Positions 18,105 through 26,504 of a DNA stretch of 64,000 nt are shown piece after piece. The stretch spans positions 115,655 to 179,654 of the forward strand of contig JAVHYF010000002.1 of assembly GCA_031119205.1 (NCBI GenBank), in the 5' to 3' direction. The DNA comes from Moraxellaceae bacterium (GTDB lineage Bacteria; Pseudomonadota; Gammaproteobacteria; Burkholderiales; Rhodocyclaceae). The translations under genes and the position numbers were made by a program. Position 1 is the stretch's first letter. Every line of letters begins with the position of its first letter. The notes under the pieces were generated by a model. The model saw only the letters and a list, made by a program, of their open reading frames with translations. It was not told the DNA's origin and did not search any database.

Positions 18105-18728
18105 TCATCGGGCAGAGCCCGCCTCCGCGGAGAACACCATCCACTCTTCTCTTTTGGGGAAGTACCCCTTGCTTGGACACTGATAGGGCGCATGACTCCC
18201 CCAGCCAAGTCCGCGCTTGATGAATCCACCGGGGGAGTAGCGGGAATAGGTTTCGAGCACCGGCTTTCCGGTAGCGATGTGTATATAGACATCAACGCTC
18301 TCTCCTATCGGAATTGGCCCGTTCTGCAGAAGGCGCCATTGACTCGGCGGGCTATCGATGATGTCGTCCCACTCACGGCTCTGGCGCTCCCTAAGCTCTC
18401 TGCGCTTGGCCACTTCTTCGGGGGCGGGCTTTCCTTTTGTTTCAGGCAACCTGATTGGATTTCCTTTTTCATCGAAGAACGCCCCTGGTCCGACAGGCAC
18501 TGGCCCGTAGAACTTGGTCTCCGGCATCTCCCTGCACAACCTTTTGAAATCCTGTGCGCCGATGATTTCGTCCAGGAACGGCGCGGCCAGCCATGCCGCG
18601 CACAAGAGCACGGCAATCGCTTCACGCCCCTTCCAATGACGGATGCGCGGATGGATGGCCTTGCTGAAGACCAGATATCCCAGAAGCATCCAGACTGCCA
18701 TCACCACCAGAACGACCAAAGCAATCAC
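18105..18728 (-). CDS. Unrecognised membrane-anchored protein
   Basis: A 207-residue protein I do not recognise. Two hydrophobic stretches lie near the N terminus (about residues 2-20 and 37-53), followed by a soluble part with CREMPETKFYGPV, a Pro- and Lys/Glu-rich segment (about 98-125) and an aromatic C-terminal third (RYSPGGFIKRGLGWGSH). The GTG at 18728 is chosen because AAGGAG stands 7 nt before it; a longer frame lacks any ribosome site. GC content is visibly lower than in the flanking genes, which suggests later acquisition. It is a lone minus-strand gene between a chemoreceptor and the second TRAP operon. Confidence 0.65.
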   Translation of the reverse strand: MIALVVLVVMAVWMLLGYLVFSKAIHPRIRHWKGREAIAVLLCAAWLAAPFLDEIIGAQDFKRLCREMPETKFYGPVPVGPGAFFDEKGNPIRLPETKGKPAPEEVAKRRELRERQSREWDDIIDSPPSQWRLLQNGPIPIGESVDVYIHIATGKPVLETYSRYSPGGFIKRGLGWGSHAPYQCPSKGYFPKREEWMVFSAEAGSAR

Positions 18729-18896
18729 GCAGTTCTCCTTGGAGCAGGACTGACCCGACAAGGGCGCCGGGTTTTCGAGTGGCACCGCCCGGATCATCGT
18801 GAAGGAATCAGGATACGTAAGCAGGACTTGATCGCCGCCGTACCCCCTCATCGCCTCGCGTATCACTGCAGCGCCCCGCGCACCTCCGTACCGTCA

Positions 18897-18932
18897 AAGA
18901 AAACGCCCGTCCCGCGGAGGCGGAACGGGCGT
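18897..18932 (-). terminator. Terminator of the second TRAP operon
   Basis: On the minus strand ACGCCCGT pairs with ACGGGCGT around a GC-rich loop and is followed by TTTTCTTTGA. It lies about 30 nt after the dctM stop. Confidence 0.82.
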
Positions 18933-18962
18933 CGAGGTCGCACGATGCGAGGTCGGACCCGA

Positions 18963-20243
18963 TCAGTGGAACAGGTTCGGCAGCGTCATCGACACCGCGG
19001 GAATGAAGGTCACCGCGAACATGGTGGCCGCCAGCGCGAGGTAGAACGGCCAGATGCTGCGCATGACCTTCTCCACGGATATGTCCGCGATGGCGCAGCC
19101 GATGAACTGTGTCGTCCCCACCGGCGGCGTATTCAGGCCCAGCGCGCAATTCAGCAGGATCATGATGCCGAACTGGGTTGGATGCATGCCGTACTTCATG
19201 GCGATGGGCAGGAAGATCGGCGTGCACACCAGGATCGTCGGCGCCATGTCCAGGAAGGTACCCAGCAGGAACAGGATCAGGTTGATCATCAGGAAGATGA
19301 CCCACGGCTTGTCCGAGATGGTGGCCAGCGCAGCACCGGTCAGTTCGGCGATCTGGTAGTAGGCGATGAAGTAGCCGAAGGTCGCCGACACGCCGATCAG
19401 GGCCAGCACGATGCCGGTCTTCTTCACCGCATGCGCCAGCGCTGCCACGAACTGCGGGAAGCTCAGGCTGCGATACACCAGTACCGTGAGCAGCAGCGCG
19501 TAGAGCACCGCGATGGCTGCCGATTCGGTGGCCGTGAACACGCCGGACAGGATGCCGGTGACGATGATCACCACCACGAACAGGCCCGGCAATGCGGCTG
19601 CCATCGTGCGCCACACTGCTGGCCAGCCCGGAAACACGCCACGACCATAGCCACGCTTGACGGCCATGTAGTAAGCGGCCGCCAGGTTGCAGGTCATCAG
19701 GATCAGCGCCGGTACGATGCCCGCGAGGATCAGCGAGGTCACCGAGGCCATGCCACCACACGCCAGCGTGTAGATGATGATGTTGTGCGAGGTCGGCATC
19801 AGCGCACCCACCAGCGAGGCGTGGGTGGTGACGTTCACCGCGTAGTCGGCGTCGTAGCCTTCACGCTTCATCGCGGGAATCAACACGCCGCCCATGGCGG
19901 ACACGTCGGCCACCGGGGAGCCGGACACGCCACCGAACAGCGTGCAAGCCACCACGTTGGTCATGCCCAGGCCACCGCGCCAGTGCCCCACCATCGACTT
20001 GGCGAAGTTCACGATGCGGTCGGCGATGCCGCCCAGCAGCATGAGCTCACCCGCGAAGATGAAGAAGGGAATCGCGAGGAAGGTGAAGACCTGCATGCCG
20101 CCGGTCATCTTCTGGAAGACCACCGCCATCGGCAGGCCTTCGTACAGGATGGTCGCGACGGCGGAAATGCCGATCGCGAAGACAACGGGCACGCCAATGA
20201 TCAGCGCCCCCAGGAAAACGCAGCTGAGGATGATCAGTGCCAT
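18963..20243 (-). CDS. dctM: TRAP transporter large permease (DctM family), system 2
   Basis: A 426-residue polytopic membrane protein, paralogous to the DctM of system 1 (shared FAGELMLLGGIADRIVNFA, GGVSGSPVADVSAMGG, ALMPTSHNIIIYTLA and CALGLNTPPVGTTQFIG blocks). It forms the ion-coupled translocation subunit. The start overlaps the dctQ gene by 10 nt, as in system 1. Substrate unknown. Confidence 0.95.
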   Translation of the reverse strand: MALIILSCVFLGALIIGVPVVFAIGISAVATILYEGLPMAVVFQKMTGGMQVFTFLAIPFFIFAGELMLLGGIADRIVNFAKSMVGHWRGGLGMTNVVACTLFGGVSGSPVADVSAMGGVLIPAMKREGYDADYAVNVTTHASLVGALMPTSHNIIIYTLACGGMASVTSLILAGIVPALILMTCNLAAAYYMAVKRGYGRGVFPGWPAVWRTMAAALPGLFVVVIIVTGILSGVFTATESAAIAVLYALLLTVLVYRSLSFPQFVAALAHAVKKTGIVLALIGVSATFGYFIAYYQIAELTGAALATISDKPWVIFLMINLILFLLGTFLDMAPTILVCTPIFLPIAMKYGMHPTQFGIMILLNCALGLNTPPVGTTQFIGCAIADISVEKVMRSIWPFYLALAATMFAVTFIPAVSMTLPNLFH

Positions 20244-20722
20244 GACGGTTGCACCTCCACGCCCTTGACCAGCGCGATGATGTGTTCAATGGAAAACAGC
20301 GCGATCAGCACGCCGGCGATCGTGATGGGAATGTTGAAGAGACCCTCGGGCAGTCCGAGCGTGGGGATCTTCTGGTCCATGGCACTACGCGCCAGGAGCT
20401 GGCCGTTGTAGGTCATGCAGGCGCCGAAGCACGCGACGATCCCGTGGATGAAGATTTCCAGCCACTTCTTGTAGGGCTGCGGGCAGATCGCCAGCAGCGA
20501 CTCCATGCCGATGTGGCCCGCGTCGCGAACGCCGACCGCCGTCCCCAGCATGGTCACGTACAGCACCAGCAGCAGGGCCAGGGCCTCGGCCCATGTCGGC
20601 GTGTCGTTCATGATGTAGCGGCCGAACACCTGGTAGAGCACGCAGAGGATGATCAGACCCAGGCCGAAGGTCGCGATCATCAGGCAGTACCGGGAGAGTG
20701 TTGCGCAGATCTTTGTGTACAT
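20234..20722 (-). CDS. dctQ: TRAP transporter small permease (DctQ family), system 2
   Basis: A 162-residue membrane protein with four hydrophobic helices and the DctQ blocks VFGRYIMNDTPTWAEALALLL and GVRDAGHIGMESL, matching the system 1 protein. It sits between dctP and dctM; a stem-loop lies between it and dctP. Confidence 0.93.
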   Translation of the reverse strand: MYTKICATLSRYCLMIATFGLGLIILCVLYQVFGRYIMNDTPTWAEALALLLVLYVTMLGTAVGVRDAGHIGMESLLAICPQPYKKWLEIFIHGIVACFGACMTYNGQLLARSAMDQKIPTLGLPEGLFNIPITIAGVLIALFSIEHIIALVKGVEVQPSWH

Positions 20723-20755
20723 GTCTGCGATGTCCTTCCTGAAAGACCAATGAAA

Positions 20756-20784
20756 GAACCCGGTCAGGTTTGCCTGCCGGGTTC
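20756..20784 (-). promoter_or_regulatory. Intra-operon stem-loop between dctP and dctQ, system 2
   Basis: GAACCCGG and CCGGGTTC arms, extended by CAGG/CCTG with one bulged base, form a 12-bp stem with a 4-nt loop 12 nt after the dctP stop. On the minus strand it is followed by TTTC, a weak T tract. Confidence 0.7.
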
Positions 20785-20796
20785 CGGTTCAACTGC

Positions 20797-21768
20797 TTAC
20801 TTGACGTCCTGGATGCGCTTGACCAGATCCTTCATGCGCGGCGAGGTGACGAACTTCGCATACACCGGTGCCATCGCATCCTGGAAGGCCTTCTTGTCGA
20901 CATCCACCAGGGTGGCGCCGCCCTTGACCACGATGGCCTCCGAGGCCTTCTCGCGCTCGACCCACAGCTTGCGCTGCACGTCGGTCGACTCCTTGGCGGC
21001 GTCGGCGATCAGCTTCTGGTCGGCCGGGCTCAGCTTGTCCCAGATCACCTTGGAGAAGATGACCAGTTCCGGGCTCATCAGGTGCTCGGTGCGGCTGTAG
21101 AACTTGGCCGACTCGAAGTGCTTGCCGCTCTCGTAGGACGGGATGTTGTTTTCCGCTGCATCGATCAGGCCGGTGCGCAGGCCGACGTACACCTCACCCA
21201 TCGGCATCGGCGAAGGGTTGGCGCCCATCGCAGTGGCCATGGCCACCATCAGGTCGGACTGCTGCACGCGCAGCTTCATGCCCTTGGTGTCAGCCAGGGT
21301 CTTGACCGCCTTCTTGGCGTAGATGGAACGGGTGCCGCTGTCGTAGTAAGCCAGGCCGACATAGCCCTTGGCGTTACAGGAGCCGAGGATTTCCTGGCCG
21401 GCCGCGCTGTCCAGCGCCTTGTGCATGTGCTCGGTGGAGCGGAACAGGAAGGGCAGGCTGGGAACGATCGTTTCTTCGCAGATGTTGTTCATCAGGTTGC
21501 CGGGCACGCGGGCCATCGCCAGCGCACCCATCTTCACCTGCTCGATCACTTCCTTTTCCGAACCCAGGGTTCCGTTCGGGTACACCTTCAGCTCGATGCG
21601 GCCATTGCTGCGCTTGGCCAGCGTCTCGCTCATATGGCGCAGCGCCTTGGTGTTGGGGTAGTCCTCGCCCCAGATTTCCGAAACCTTCAGTTCAACCTTG
21701 GACTGCGCGAAGGCGGTCCCCATGAATCCAACTGCCAGCAGGGCAAAAACAAGCTTCGTGGCTCGCAT
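20797..21768 (-). CDS. dctP: TRAP transporter solute-binding protein (DctP family), system 2
   Basis: A 323-residue periplasmic binding protein with a signal peptide ending about residue 21 (TAFAQ). It shares with the system 1 protein the same length and blocks: NGTLGSEKEVIEQVKMGALAMARV, YDSGTRSIYAKKAVK, LADTKGMKLRVQQSDL and GLIDAAENNIPSYESG. The ATG at 21768 follows GGAG; an upstream in-frame extension has no signal peptide at its start and is rejected. The likely duplication with system 1 suggests related ligands. Confidence 0.95.
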   Translation of the reverse strand: MRATKLVFALLAVGFMGTAFAQSKVELKVSEIWGEDYPNTKALRHMSETLAKRSNGRIELKVYPNGTLGSEKEVIEQVKMGALAMARVPGNLMNNICEETIVPSLPFLFRSTEHMHKALDSAAGQEILGSCNAKGYVGLAYYDSGTRSIYAKKAVKTLADTKGMKLRVQQSDLMVAMATAMGANPSPMPMGEVYVGLRTGLIDAAENNIPSYESGKHFESAKFYSRTEHLMSPELVIFSKVIWDKLSPADQKLIADAAKESTDVQRKLWVEREKASEAIVVKGGATLVDVDKKAFQDAMAPVYAKFVTSPRMKDLVKRIQDVK

Positions 21769-22037
21769 GTGATAAGTCTCCAATCGTTGATGCCGTCTTA
21801 CGTCCGGCTTCTCAGCCGCTTTAAAGAACGTTTCATGCTGCACTGCACTATTACTGCTTTCGTGCAACACGTCCCGTCATGGGCAAAAACCTATCACGCT
21901 GCGAAAAACAAGAAATCGCTTATCCCTCCTTTGGATTTGTTTATCCGGCGATCCCTGATCCCGCTCAATAATTCAATGCAACCATATGAATATATGAATT
22001 TTTATAGAAAACCACCGCCGCCGGATTGGCGGCCTCT

Positions 22038-22052
22038 GGATTTGTCAAATCC
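22038..22052. promoter_or_regulatory. 15-bp palindrome in the dctP-mutL gap
   Basis: GGATTTGTCAAATCC is perfect apart from its central base. A related half-site (GGATTTGTTTATCC) lies about 90 nt nearer dctP. A repressor site for the TRAP operon is possible; nothing identifies the protein. Confidence 0.35.
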
Positions 22053-22262
22053 TTCTGAAACGAAATAATTGCGTTGCATCAAACCTCCTTCACGGGAGCG
22101 CAGACGATCGTCCGGCCCCGCCCGGAATTGTGCAAAGCAGCACAAATAGCCGGTACGGGAAACGAGGTGTCGGGGCTGCTGCCGACTGACTGGCCGTACG
22201 CACAGGAGGTCGGGCACCGCCTTGCCGCTGTTGTGCAATGCAGGGCCGGAAAGCCTCCGCCC

Positions 22263-22268
22263 TATAAT
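22263..22268 (+). promoter_or_regulatory. TATAAT -10 element immediately before mutL
   Basis: A perfect TATAAT followed by GGCGGCCTC ends only 9 nt before the mutL ATG, so the transcript would have almost no leader. No Shine-Dalgarno sequence is present between them. Confidence 0.5.
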
Positions 22269-22277
22269 GGCGGCCTC

Positions 22278-24095
22278 ATGCCCTTGATCCAGCGCCTCCC
22301 CGAAGTCCTCATCAACCAGATCGCCGCCGGCGAGGTGGTCGAGCGCCCCGCCTCGGTACTGAAGGAATTGCTGGAAAACAGCCTGGATGCCGGTAGCCGC
22401 GCCATAGAAGTGCAGCTCCAGCAAGGCGGCATCAAGCAGATCCGCGTGGCGGACGATGGCTGCGGCATCGACCGCGAGGATCTGGCCCTCGCCCTGGAGC
22501 GCCACGCCACCAGCAAGATCACCTCGCTTGAAGACCTGGAAGCAGTCGACACCATGGGCTTCCGTGGCGAAGCGCTGGCGGCCATCGCCTCCGTCGCCCG
22601 CACCCGCATCCTCAGTCGCGCCACCGGCAATGCCCACGCCTGGAAAGTCAGCGAGCACGACCGCACGCCGGCGCCGGCCGCGCTGAATGGCGGCACGGTC
22701 ATCGAGGTGGAAGACCTCTACTACAACACCCCGGCGCGGCGGAAATTCCTCAAGAGCGATGCCACCGAGTTCGGCCATTGCGACGACGTGTTCCGCCGTA
22801 TCGCGCTGTCGCGTGCCGGCGTCGGCTTCCAGCTGGCCCATAACGGCCGCGTGTCCCTTCGCCTTGCGGCTGGCGGCATGGAGCGCCGCGTGCGCGAACT
22901 GCTCGGCGACGAGTTCATGCAGCACGTACGCGAGGTGGATGTCGAGGCAGGCAGCCTGCGCCTGACCGGTTTCGCCGCCCTGCCCGCCTATTCCAAGGCC
23001 AGCCGGGACGCCCAGTACTTCTATGTGAACGGCCGCTTCGTGCGCGACAAGCTGATCTCGCACGCGGTGCGCGAGGCTTATGCCGACATCCTGCACGGCA
23101 GCCGCCACCCGGCCTTCGTGCTGTTCCTCGACCTGGACCCGAGCACGGTGGACGTGAACGTCCACCCGGCCAAGACGGAAGTACGCTTCCGCGAGTCCCG
23201 CGCGGTGCACCAGTTCGTCTATCACGCCCTGCAGCGCGCACTCGCCGCTTCCGTGCAGGTAGCACCGCTGCCGGAGCCAGTCTCTGCCGTGGCCTACAGC
23301 GTGCCGGAGCAGCAGCGTCTGGCGGTGGAAGAGCCGGCGCTGGCGGGTTATTTCACCCGCCCGGTCGCAGCGCCGGCCTTTGCGACACCGTCACCAACGC
23401 TGCGCGAACCGTCGTCGTTCGGGGCTTCATTCGGCAGCTATTCCGGATCGTCCGCATCCCTGACGCGCACCGCTGACACGTACCCGCCGGTCGCCTTGCC
23501 CAGCACCACCGAAGGCGCACCGCTGGGCTACGCCATCGCACAGCTGCATGGCGTGTACGTGCTGGCCCAGAATGCCAGCGGCCTCGTGCTGGTGGACATG
23601 CATGCCGCCCACGAACGCATCCTCTACGAACAACTGAAACAGGTGGTCGACGGCAGCCCGGCCGTTCAGCGCCTGCTGATTCCCGCCGTGTTCGGGGCCA
23701 GCGCAGGCGAGATCGCCACCGCCGAGGAACAGCGAGACGTGCTGGCGCAGATGGGTTTCGAAGTCGCCGCCGCCGGCCCCAACGAACTGGCCGTGCGCAC
23801 GGTGCCCAGCCTGTTGGCCCGCGCCAACGTGGCCGACCTGCTGCGCGCGCTGATCGCTGACCTGCGCGACCACCCGGCCAGCGCGGTCATTACCGAACGC
23901 CGTAACGAACTGCTGGCGACGATGGCCTGCCACGGCGCGGTGCGCGCCAACCGGCAACTGACCATTCCCGAAATGAACGCCCTGCTGCGCGACATGGAAG
24001 CCACCGAGCGTGCCGACCAGTGCAACCACGGCCGCCCGACCTGGGTGCAGCTGTCGATGAACGAGCTGGACAAGCTGTTCATGCGCGGCCAGTAA
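22278..24095 (+). CDS. mutL: DNA mismatch repair protein MutL
   Basis: A 605-residue mismatch repair protein linking MutS recognition to strand incision. N-terminal GHKL ATPase motifs are visible: VLKELLENSLDAGS, DDGCGI, HATSKI and TMGFRGEALAAIASV. A low-complexity linker (about residues 345-410) leads to the C-terminal dimerisation domain, which carries the endonuclease motif DMHAAHERILYE (DQHA-x2-E-x4-E type), CHGAVRA and CNHGRPTW, so this MutL likely nicks DNA itself, as in bacteria without MutH. The start at ATG 22278 gives the expected PLIQRLPEVLINQIAAGEVV N terminus. Confidence 0.97.
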   Translation: MPLIQRLPEVLINQIAAGEVVERPASVLKELLENSLDAGSRAIEVQLQQGGIKQIRVADDGCGIDREDLALALERHATSKITSLEDLEAVDTMGFRGEALAAIASVARTRILSRATGNAHAWKVSEHDRTPAPAALNGGTVIEVEDLYYNTPARRKFLKSDATEFGHCDDVFRRIALSRAGVGFQLAHNGRVSLRLAAGGMERRVRELLGDEFMQHVREVDVEAGSLRLTGFAALPAYSKASRDAQYFYVNGRFVRDKLISHAVREAYADILHGSRHPAFVLFLDLDPSTVDVNVHPAKTEVRFRESRAVHQFVYHALQRALAASVQVAPLPEPVSAVAYSVPEQQRLAVEEPALAGYFTRPVAAPAFATPSPTLREPSSFGASFGSYSGSSASLTRTADTYPPVALPSTTEGAPLGYAIAQLHGVYVLAQNASGLVLVDMHAAHERILYEQLKQVVDGSPAVQRLLIPAVFGASAGEIATAEEQRDVLAQMGFEVAAAGPNELAVRTVPSLLARANVADLLRALIADLRDHPASAVITERRNELLATMACHGAVRANRQLTIPEMNALLRDMEATERADQCNHGRPTWVQLSMNELDKLFMRGQ

Positions 24096-24165
24096 TAAAG
24101 ACAGACACAACAAACAGAAACGGCCGGCGGACATCCCTGGCCCGCAACACCTCCCTCTTTACACC

Positions 24166-24906
24166 ATGCAACTAGATCGCATCCTCCAGTCCCAGGGTTT
24201 CGGCAGCCGCAAGGAATGTCGTGCCCTCGTCCGTGACGGCCTCGTCAAGATCGCCGGCCAGGTCATGACCGACCCCTTCGTGGAACTCGACACCAGCGGG
24301 CTGGTGTTCGAAATCGACGACTGGGAATGGGAGTACGCCGAACAGGTGTACATCGCCCTCTACAAGCCGGCCGGCTACGAGTGCTCGCACAAGCCCAAGC
24401 ACAACGCCAGCGTCTACACCCTGCTGCCACCGCCGCTGGTGACGCGCGACGTACAGAGCGTCGGCCGCCTGGACGTCGATACCACCGGCCTGCTGCTGTT
24501 CTCCGACGACGGCCAGTTCATCCACGCCATGAGCTCCCCGCGTCGTCACGTCACCAAGAGCTACCGCATCACCACGCCACAACCCTTCGAAGCCTCGTTG
24601 ATCGACAAGCTGACCGAGGGCGTGCAGTTGCTGGACGAACCCGAACCGGCGCGCGCGCTGGCCGCCCGCCAGACCGGCGAGCAGGAGCTGGAACTGCTGG
24701 TCGACCAGGGCAAGTACCACCTCGTCAAACGCATGGTTGCCGCCGCAGGCAGCCACGTCGAAAAACTGCATCGCTTCGCAGTGGGCGAGTTGTCGCTGGA
24801 AAGCGGCGTGCTGCCCGAACTGGAAGAGGAAGACTGGTGTTACCTGCGCCCGCAACACCTCGCACTGCTGGGCTTCGTCGATAAGAGCGATCGGGCGGGC
24901 GCATGA
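24166..24906 (+). CDS. rsuA: 16S rRNA pseudouridine synthase RsuA-like
   Basis: A 246-residue pseudouridine synthase of the RsuA/RluB/E/F family. An S4 RNA-binding domain covers about residues 1-60, and the catalytic domain has the active aspartate in GRLDVDTTGLLLFS (about residues 101-114). The sequence resembles RsuA, which modifies U516 of 16S rRNA. The stop overlaps the start of the next pseudouridine synthase gene in ATGA, so the pair is coupled. Confidence 0.85.
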   Translation: MQLDRILQSQGFGSRKECRALVRDGLVKIAGQVMTDPFVELDTSGLVFEIDDWEWEYAEQVYIALYKPAGYECSHKPKHNASVYTLLPPPLVTRDVQSVGRLDVDTTGLLLFSDDGQFIHAMSSPRRHVTKSYRITTPQPFEASLIDKLTEGVQLLDEPEPARALAARQTGEQELELLVDQGKYHLVKRMVAAAGSHVEKLHRFAVGELSLESGVLPELEEEDWCYLRPQHLALLGFVDKSDRAGA

Positions 24907-25817
24907 GCGAAGGCAAGAAACTCTCGCTGCCCCGCAAGACCGCCACGCCGGATGCCAGCAAACCGCGCAGCGTCGGCCCCAGCGGCCCGCGCGCGCGCAA
25001 GCAGCAGGAGGCACGCCAGACCCCGCGCGTGGCGCCCGTCGAACCCCCGCGTCCGGCTACACGGCCCGCCGCTCCCGTCCGCGATCCCGATGGCCCGCAG
25101 CGCCTGTCCAAGCGCATGACCGAACTCGGCCTGTGTTCGCGACGCGAGGCGGACGACTACATCGCCCGTGGCTGGGTGCGCGTCGATGGCGTGGTCATCA
25201 GTGAGCTGGGCAGCAAGGTGCTGCCGCACCAGCAGATCGAGCTCGACCGCGCCGCCCAGGCCATGCAGGCCCAGCGCGCCACCGTGCTGCTGCACAAACC
25301 GATCGGCTACGTGTCTGGCCAGGCCGAAGACGGCTACGAACCCGCCGCCGTACTCATCACCCCCGACAACCAGTGGGACGGTGACAGCAGCGGCCGCGAG
25401 CTACACGGCTTCCTGCGCAACCTCGCGCCAGCCGGGCGACTGGATATCGATTCCACCGGCCTGCTGGTGCTGACCCAGGACGGTCGCGTCGCCAAGCAGC
25501 TCATCGGTGACGACAGCGAAGTCGACAAGGAATATCTGGTGCGCGTGCAGGGCCAGCTCGACGACAAGGGGCTGCGCCTGCTCAACCACGGCCTGACGCT
25601 GGACGGCGTGAAGCTGCGCCCCGCCCAGGTCAGCTGGCAGAACGAGGACCAGCTGCGCTTCGTGCTGCGCGAGGGCCGCAAGCGCCAGATCCGCCGCATG
25701 TGCGAGTTGGTGGGCCTCACCGTGGTGGGCCTCAAGCGCGTGCGCATCGGCCGCGTGAAACTCGGTAACCTGCCACCCGGACAATGGCGTTTCCTCGCCG
25801 CCGACGAATCTTTCTGA
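24903..25817 (+). CDS. rluF: 23S rRNA pseudouridine synthase, RluF-like
   Basis: A 304-residue pseudouridine synthase. A basic, proline- and alanine-rich N-terminal extension (about residues 1-65), probably disordered, precedes the S4 domain (LSKRMTELGLCSRREADDYI, about 68-87) and the catalytic domain with GRLDIDSTGLLVLT. RluF-type enzymes modify U2604 of 23S rRNA; assignment among RluF, RluB and RluE is by general resemblance. The start overlaps the upstream rsuA-like gene by 4 nt. Confidence 0.8.
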   Translation: MSEGKKLSLPRKTATPDASKPRSVGPSGPRARKQQEARQTPRVAPVEPPRPATRPAAPVRDPDGPQRLSKRMTELGLCSRREADDYIARGWVRVDGVVISELGSKVLPHQQIELDRAAQAMQAQRATVLLHKPIGYVSGQAEDGYEPAAVLITPDNQWDGDSSGRELHGFLRNLAPAGRLDIDSTGLLVLTQDGRVAKQLIGDDSEVDKEYLVRVQGQLDDKGLRLLNHGLTLDGVKLRPAQVSWQNEDQLRFVLREGRKRQIRRMCELVGLTVVGLKRVRIGRVKLGNLPPGQWRFLAADESF

Positions 25818-25848
25818 CCAGCTCCTGACCCCGGACGCCTTCTACCCC

Positions 25849-26397
25849 ATGAACGTCACGCCTACCGCCTTGCCCGAAGTCCTGATCATCGAACCCCGCG
25901 TCTTTGGCGACTCGCGCGGCTTCTTCATGGAGAGCTTCAACGCCCAGCGCCTGCGCGATGCCACGGGCATCGACCAGCCCTTCGTGCAGGACAACCACTC
26001 ACGCTCGGGCCGTGGCGTGCTGCGCGGCCTGCACTACCAGATCCAACAGGCGCAGGGGAAGCTGGTGCGGGTAACCGCTGGCGCCGTGTACGACGTGGCC
26101 GTGGACATGCGCCGCAGCTCGCCGAATTTCGGAAAGTGGGTCGGCGTCGAGCTGACCGGCGAGAACCATCGCCAGCTGTGGGTACCGCCCGGCTTTGCCC
26201 ATGGCTTCCTGGTGCTGTCGGAGAGCGCTGACTTCCTCTACAAGACCACCGACTACTACGCACCGGAACACGAGCGCAGCCTGGCCTGGAACGATCCCAC
26301 GGTCGGTGTCGAATGGCCCCTGCAAGGTATTGAGCCTCAACTGTCGGCCAAGGACCTGGCCGGCAAGCCGCTGGGCGAGTGCGAGACCTACAGCTGA
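25849..26397 (+). CDS. rfbC: dTDP-4-dehydrorhamnose 3,5-epimerase
   Basis: A 182-residue cupin-fold epimerase of the dTDP-L-rhamnose pathway. The catalytic histidine lies in VLRGLHYQ (about residue 62), with DVAVDMRRSSP, PPGFAHGF and YYAPEHE typical of RfbC. The other rhamnose genes (rfbA, B, D) are not in the window, so this copy is detached from its pathway. Next to galE and manC, it suggests surface polysaccharide synthesis. Confidence 0.95.
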   Translation: MNVTPTALPEVLIIEPRVFGDSRGFFMESFNAQRLRDATGIDQPFVQDNHSRSGRGVLRGLHYQIQQAQGKLVRVTAGAVYDVAVDMRRSSPNFGKWVGVELTGENHRQLWVPPGFAHGFLVLSESADFLYKTTDYYAPEHERSLAWNDPTVGVEWPLQGIEPQLSAKDLAGKPLGECETYS

Positions 26398-26504
26398 ACC
26401 AGACCCCGTCGCCGTGACGGACCGACGGGCAGCATGGCTGCCATGAACTGGGGTTAAGATTCAGGGAATCCCCCGATCCCACCTCCCTGCTGCCCTCATT
26501 GCCC

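Larger units (their letters stand above)
21769..22277. other. AT-rich regulatory region between dctP and mutL
   Basis: About 510 nt without a gene, between the divergent dctP and mutL. It is unusually AT-rich for this genome (about 21880-22070) and contains the palindrome at 22038-22052. It must hold the minus-strand promoter of TRAP operon 2 and the mutL promoter; I could not fix a convincing dctP promoter. Confidence 0.6.

Noticed and set aside
18192..20411. Plus-strand open frame of about 740 codons opposite the second TRAP operon
   Set aside because: Antisense to DctM and DctQ; the translation is rich in His, Arg and Gln, as expected of a shadow frame.
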